From positions 247,958-311,957 of the forward strand of contig CM038913.1 in NCBI GenBank assembly GCA_021904315.1: 64,000 nucleotides of DNA, read 5' to 3'. This document shows positions 61,621 to 64,000 of this stretch, one piece after another. Every line of letters begins with the position of its first letter. The first letter of the stretch is position 1. The translations under genes were made by a program, and so were the position numbers. The notes under the pieces were generated by a model. It saw only the letters and a program-made list of their open reading frames with translations. It searched no databases and was not told the DNA's origin. Source of the DNA: Sphagnum magellanicum (Eukaryota; Streptophyta; Sphagnopsida; Sphagnales; Sphagnaceae).

Positions 61621-62050
61621 ATATTTCCCCTCTCGTTTTTTGGTGACACGCTCTTTGTCACAATCCCACCCCCCTCCCCACCCCTTCCCTCATTGTTCAA
61701 TCTTTTCATAAACTTGTGTGTCATGTGATTCTAATGACGATCATCTATCTTTCAAAGACCCTTTTTCTTTCCCTCCACCCCCCCCCCCCCCCCCTTGGTG
61801 TTCAATCCTTTCATAGACCTTTTCTCTTTCTTACACCTTTGTTGAAAATGTTTTTTTTTTCAAATTTTCCTCCTCTTATTGTTTGATATTCTCATAAACC
61901 CTCTTTCTTTTTCAAGCCATTTCTTTTAAACATTTTTTTCTTTCATTATTTTTCACACTCTATCTTAAACCTTTTCTCTTTCAAGCCCTACCTTTTTTTT
62001 TATGTTTAAATCCTTTTACATATTTCTTTGGTTTCATAGATATCCTTCCC
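61620..62050 (+). repeat. Pyrimidine-rich tract with C17 and repeated blocks
   Basis: The plus strand is almost entirely C and T for about 400 bases. It contains 17 consecutive C (61778-61794) and CACCCCCCTCCCCACCCC (about 61667). GTTCAATCYTTTCATARAC blocks occur at about 61695 and 61800, with a weaker GTTTGATATTCTCATAAAC at 61879, so it also has a tandem character. Confidence 0.75.
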
Positions 62051-62345
62051 CCTTTTACTTTTGGTTATTCTATGTTAAGTAAAATTTGCAACCTTGTTAA
62101 GCAACATTTGGTTTTCATTATTGCCCTTGCATTAACTTGTTTTTTAACTTTTCACGTAATCCTAAGCTTCACACCTTTCAATGTAACCTAGTGGGTGAAC
62201 TTTAAAACCTTATTAGCAATGGAATAATAGTATGGCATGCATTTTTAATTCTAATTACAAACCAAGCATAATCTAAAGTTATTATTGTTATCACGGATGT
62301 CAATGCCATGGAGTTCATTCATTTGAATGTTCATCCATGTATTTA
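62051..62345. other. AT-rich stretch, nothing recognised
   Basis: No coding or repeat structure seen beyond ordinary AT-rich DNA. Confidence 0.4.
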
Positions 62346-62349
62346 ACTT

Positions 62350-62680
62350 TTAGTTTAGTTTTAATTCATTTTAATAACTTACAATTAAATTTTAGTTCAC
62401 TTCCACTTAACTCATAGTTCATTTCCAGTTGACTTTTAGTTCACTTTAGTTATGTTTTTATTAAGTTTGAATTAACTCCCAATCAACTTCAAATTATATC
62501 CTAGTTCAGTCCAAATTAACTCCTAATTAACTTTTAGTTAAATCCTAGTTAACTTTTAATTAACTTTTAGTTAAATCAAGTTAATTAACTCTAGTTAAAT
62601 CCCAGTTGACTCTTAATTAAAACCCAATTAATTTTCAATTAAATCTTAATTAACTCATAGTTGACTCTTAGTTAAAAAAA
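62350..62680. repeat. TTAACTTTTAG-type minisatellite
   Basis: Words of the form TTAACTYYTAGTT, TTAACTCCTAATT and AAATCCYAGTT recur every 10-14 bases for about 330 bases with steady drift. Early units read TAGTTCACTT and later ones TTAATTAACT. Confidence 0.75.
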
Positions 62681-63840
62681 TTATTAAAAAGTTTTTTCAT
62701 TCAATGCACACTTAAAAACCTCCTTGGAAACTTCTTTGAGCTAGGTCCTCAAACGGGCATAAATAAAAGTAAAACCCTTCATTTCCTTCAGTTTGTTCAA
62801 CATTAGTTTTAAGCACGATTTTGAACCATAACCTTGTCATGTTTTTTGTTAAGGGAATATTTACTTGTGATAATAATTATTTAGCATATTTTTACTTACC
62901 TAATTATTATTTTAGGAATTACTAGTTAGATTACATAGTTTTTGTCACCATTTGAATTTGAATGGAATAGGATTATTATTTTTAAATGGTTATATCTTGG
63001 AAAAGGAGGAGAATGAAGGGAGATTCATTATAAAACATTGATTGTTTTTATCATACTTTCATTATTGGATTTTAATTCTAAAACTAGATTGAATATATCT
63101 AAATTTAAAAAAAATATTATATGATTTTTATGACATATTTTTGTCCAAATTTGTATCATAATACAAGATTAAGAATTTTGTATTTACCATTTGGCAACCA
63201 TCCTAGGGCTTGAATTCAAAATGAATTTCAAAATGTTGTTTATGTTTTGTTGTTAAAATTTTTATTTCTAAAAATTGATAATGAACTTTAGTTTCGTTTT
63301 TTGCATTTTTTTTCAAATCTTGTTCATAAGTTTTTGTTTAGGAAATAAATCTAAATAAAGTAGTTAATTGTGAGGATTTTGTTCTAATGTAGAAGTTTGT
63401 TTAGATTTGAATCAAAATGTGGAAAATGGAAAATAAAATTCTAATTAAAAGTCTTAAAAGACAATTAAATTAGGTTTTATTCATGAACAAGTGGAAAATT
63501 GCATTGCCATCAACAACAATTTGAGTGCAAATCAAGAGGAACAACAATTTGTAACACCTAAAAGAGATTTTTAGATAGAACATAGACATCCACAAACAAA
63601 AACAAGACCTATTGGCCATAAAACGCTTCAAGTAGCATCGATTATTCCTCGTGAAATGCAAACTAATGAAACGTATAAACACACCAACAATCTGCAACGA
63701 AATTTTAAAAAAGAATAATGTCAAATTGAAAATGTAGACTCATGGGTTGAGTTTAGACAAAGGAGTTGGGAATCTAAACCTTGACAAAGAGTTGTGCTAG
63801 AATCATTAGGTCTAATGCAGTAATAGAACTCTGATGTTTT
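62681..63840. other. AT-rich intergenic DNA without recognisable gene
   Basis: The minus frame at 63470-63724 is Phe/Ile-rich and unsupported. Nothing else noted. Confidence 0.4.
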
Positions 63841-63841
63841 G

Positions 63842-64000
63842 ATGTATGAAGAAAAACATAGGTTGGAAAGGGAAGAAGTAGTATCAAGGTATAGATTTGG
63901 TTCACCTCCTTATTATCGAAAAGACCATGAAAATGAAGAATTTAAACAAAAAACTTAAAATTTTGATCCTGTAATTCGTTATGTGGTTGAACAACAAGTT
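63842..64000 (+). pseudogene. Coding-like segment running off the window, one internal stop
   Basis: The frame reads MYEEKHRLEREEVVSRYRF, then SPPYYRKDHENEEFKQKT*, then NFDPVIRYVVEQQV to the end. The charged Glu/Lys/Arg-rich composition with balanced codons is unlike the translated AT-rich noise around it, suggesting the N-terminal part of a real or once-real protein, possibly a gag-like retroelement protein. I recognise no domain, and the TAA stop means it is broken unless the start lies further right. Confidence 0.3.

Overview
The window looks like nuclear DNA from a land plant. It starts with two and a half copies of the plant telomere repeat (CCCTAAA). It carries a spliced LRR receptor kinase of the plant-specific type with GT-AG introns, a PPR-DYW gene relic, and decayed plant-style transposons. 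The PPR wording (HEQIIQSG, SLVDxYAKCGSIEDA, WNAMILG) and the strongly AT-rich, repeat-choked intergenic DNA remind me most of ferns. That is an inference from memory of protein style; no marker in the window settles it.

Layout. Positions 1-12,500 are subtelomere-like: telomere units, a 15-bp-stem hairpin, and a series of old, diverged tandem arrays of different families (units of about 170-206, 100-130, 79, 172, 163, 68 and 137 bp), with long AT-rich stretches and no gene I can support. Positions 12,500-18,400 are AT-rich with a small fold-back element and a compositionally distinct insert at about 17,515-18,357. From 18,449 to about 22,870, on the minus strand, lies a decayed transposase gene of an unusual, widespread but (to me) unnamed DDE-like family. 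It is split near its C-terminus by a textbook 306-bp hAT MITE with a perfect 8-bp target duplication. Positions 23,000-31,400 hold a faint F-box-like remnant, a Ty3/Gypsy reverse transcriptase remnant with an internal tandem duplication, and minisatellites.

The one clearly intact gene is a three-exon LRR receptor-like kinase on the minus strand (31,500-35,614, 1109 codons plus stop), class XI, most like the RGI/RCH1 peptide-hormone receptors. Its first intron interrupts an LRR and consists largely of six 45-bp tandem units. A GC-richer 5' flank runs to a TATA-like site near 37,205. Positions 37,200-43,900 show no gene I recognise. At 43,976-45,600 (plus) is a broken hAT-type transposase. Positions 46,000-55,700 contain diverged inverted and direct repeat copies and a Gypsy integrase tail. 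At 55,758-57,180 (minus) is a PPR-E-DYW pseudogene with several stops and frameshifts and a damaged deaminase motif. The right end (58,290-64,000) has a tRNA-like SINE head, a long imperfect hairpin, a GC-richer island ending in an initiator-Met primer-binding-site-like motif, a pyrimidine-rich tract with 17 consecutive C, a TTAACT minisatellite, and the start of a coding-like segment that runs off the window.

Functionally, only the receptor kinase is likely to act as a gene. The rest is mostly the fossil record of transposons and local tandem duplication. The most unusual item is the 18.4-22.9 kb transposase relic, whose domain order, splice sites and pre-insertion site can still be read.
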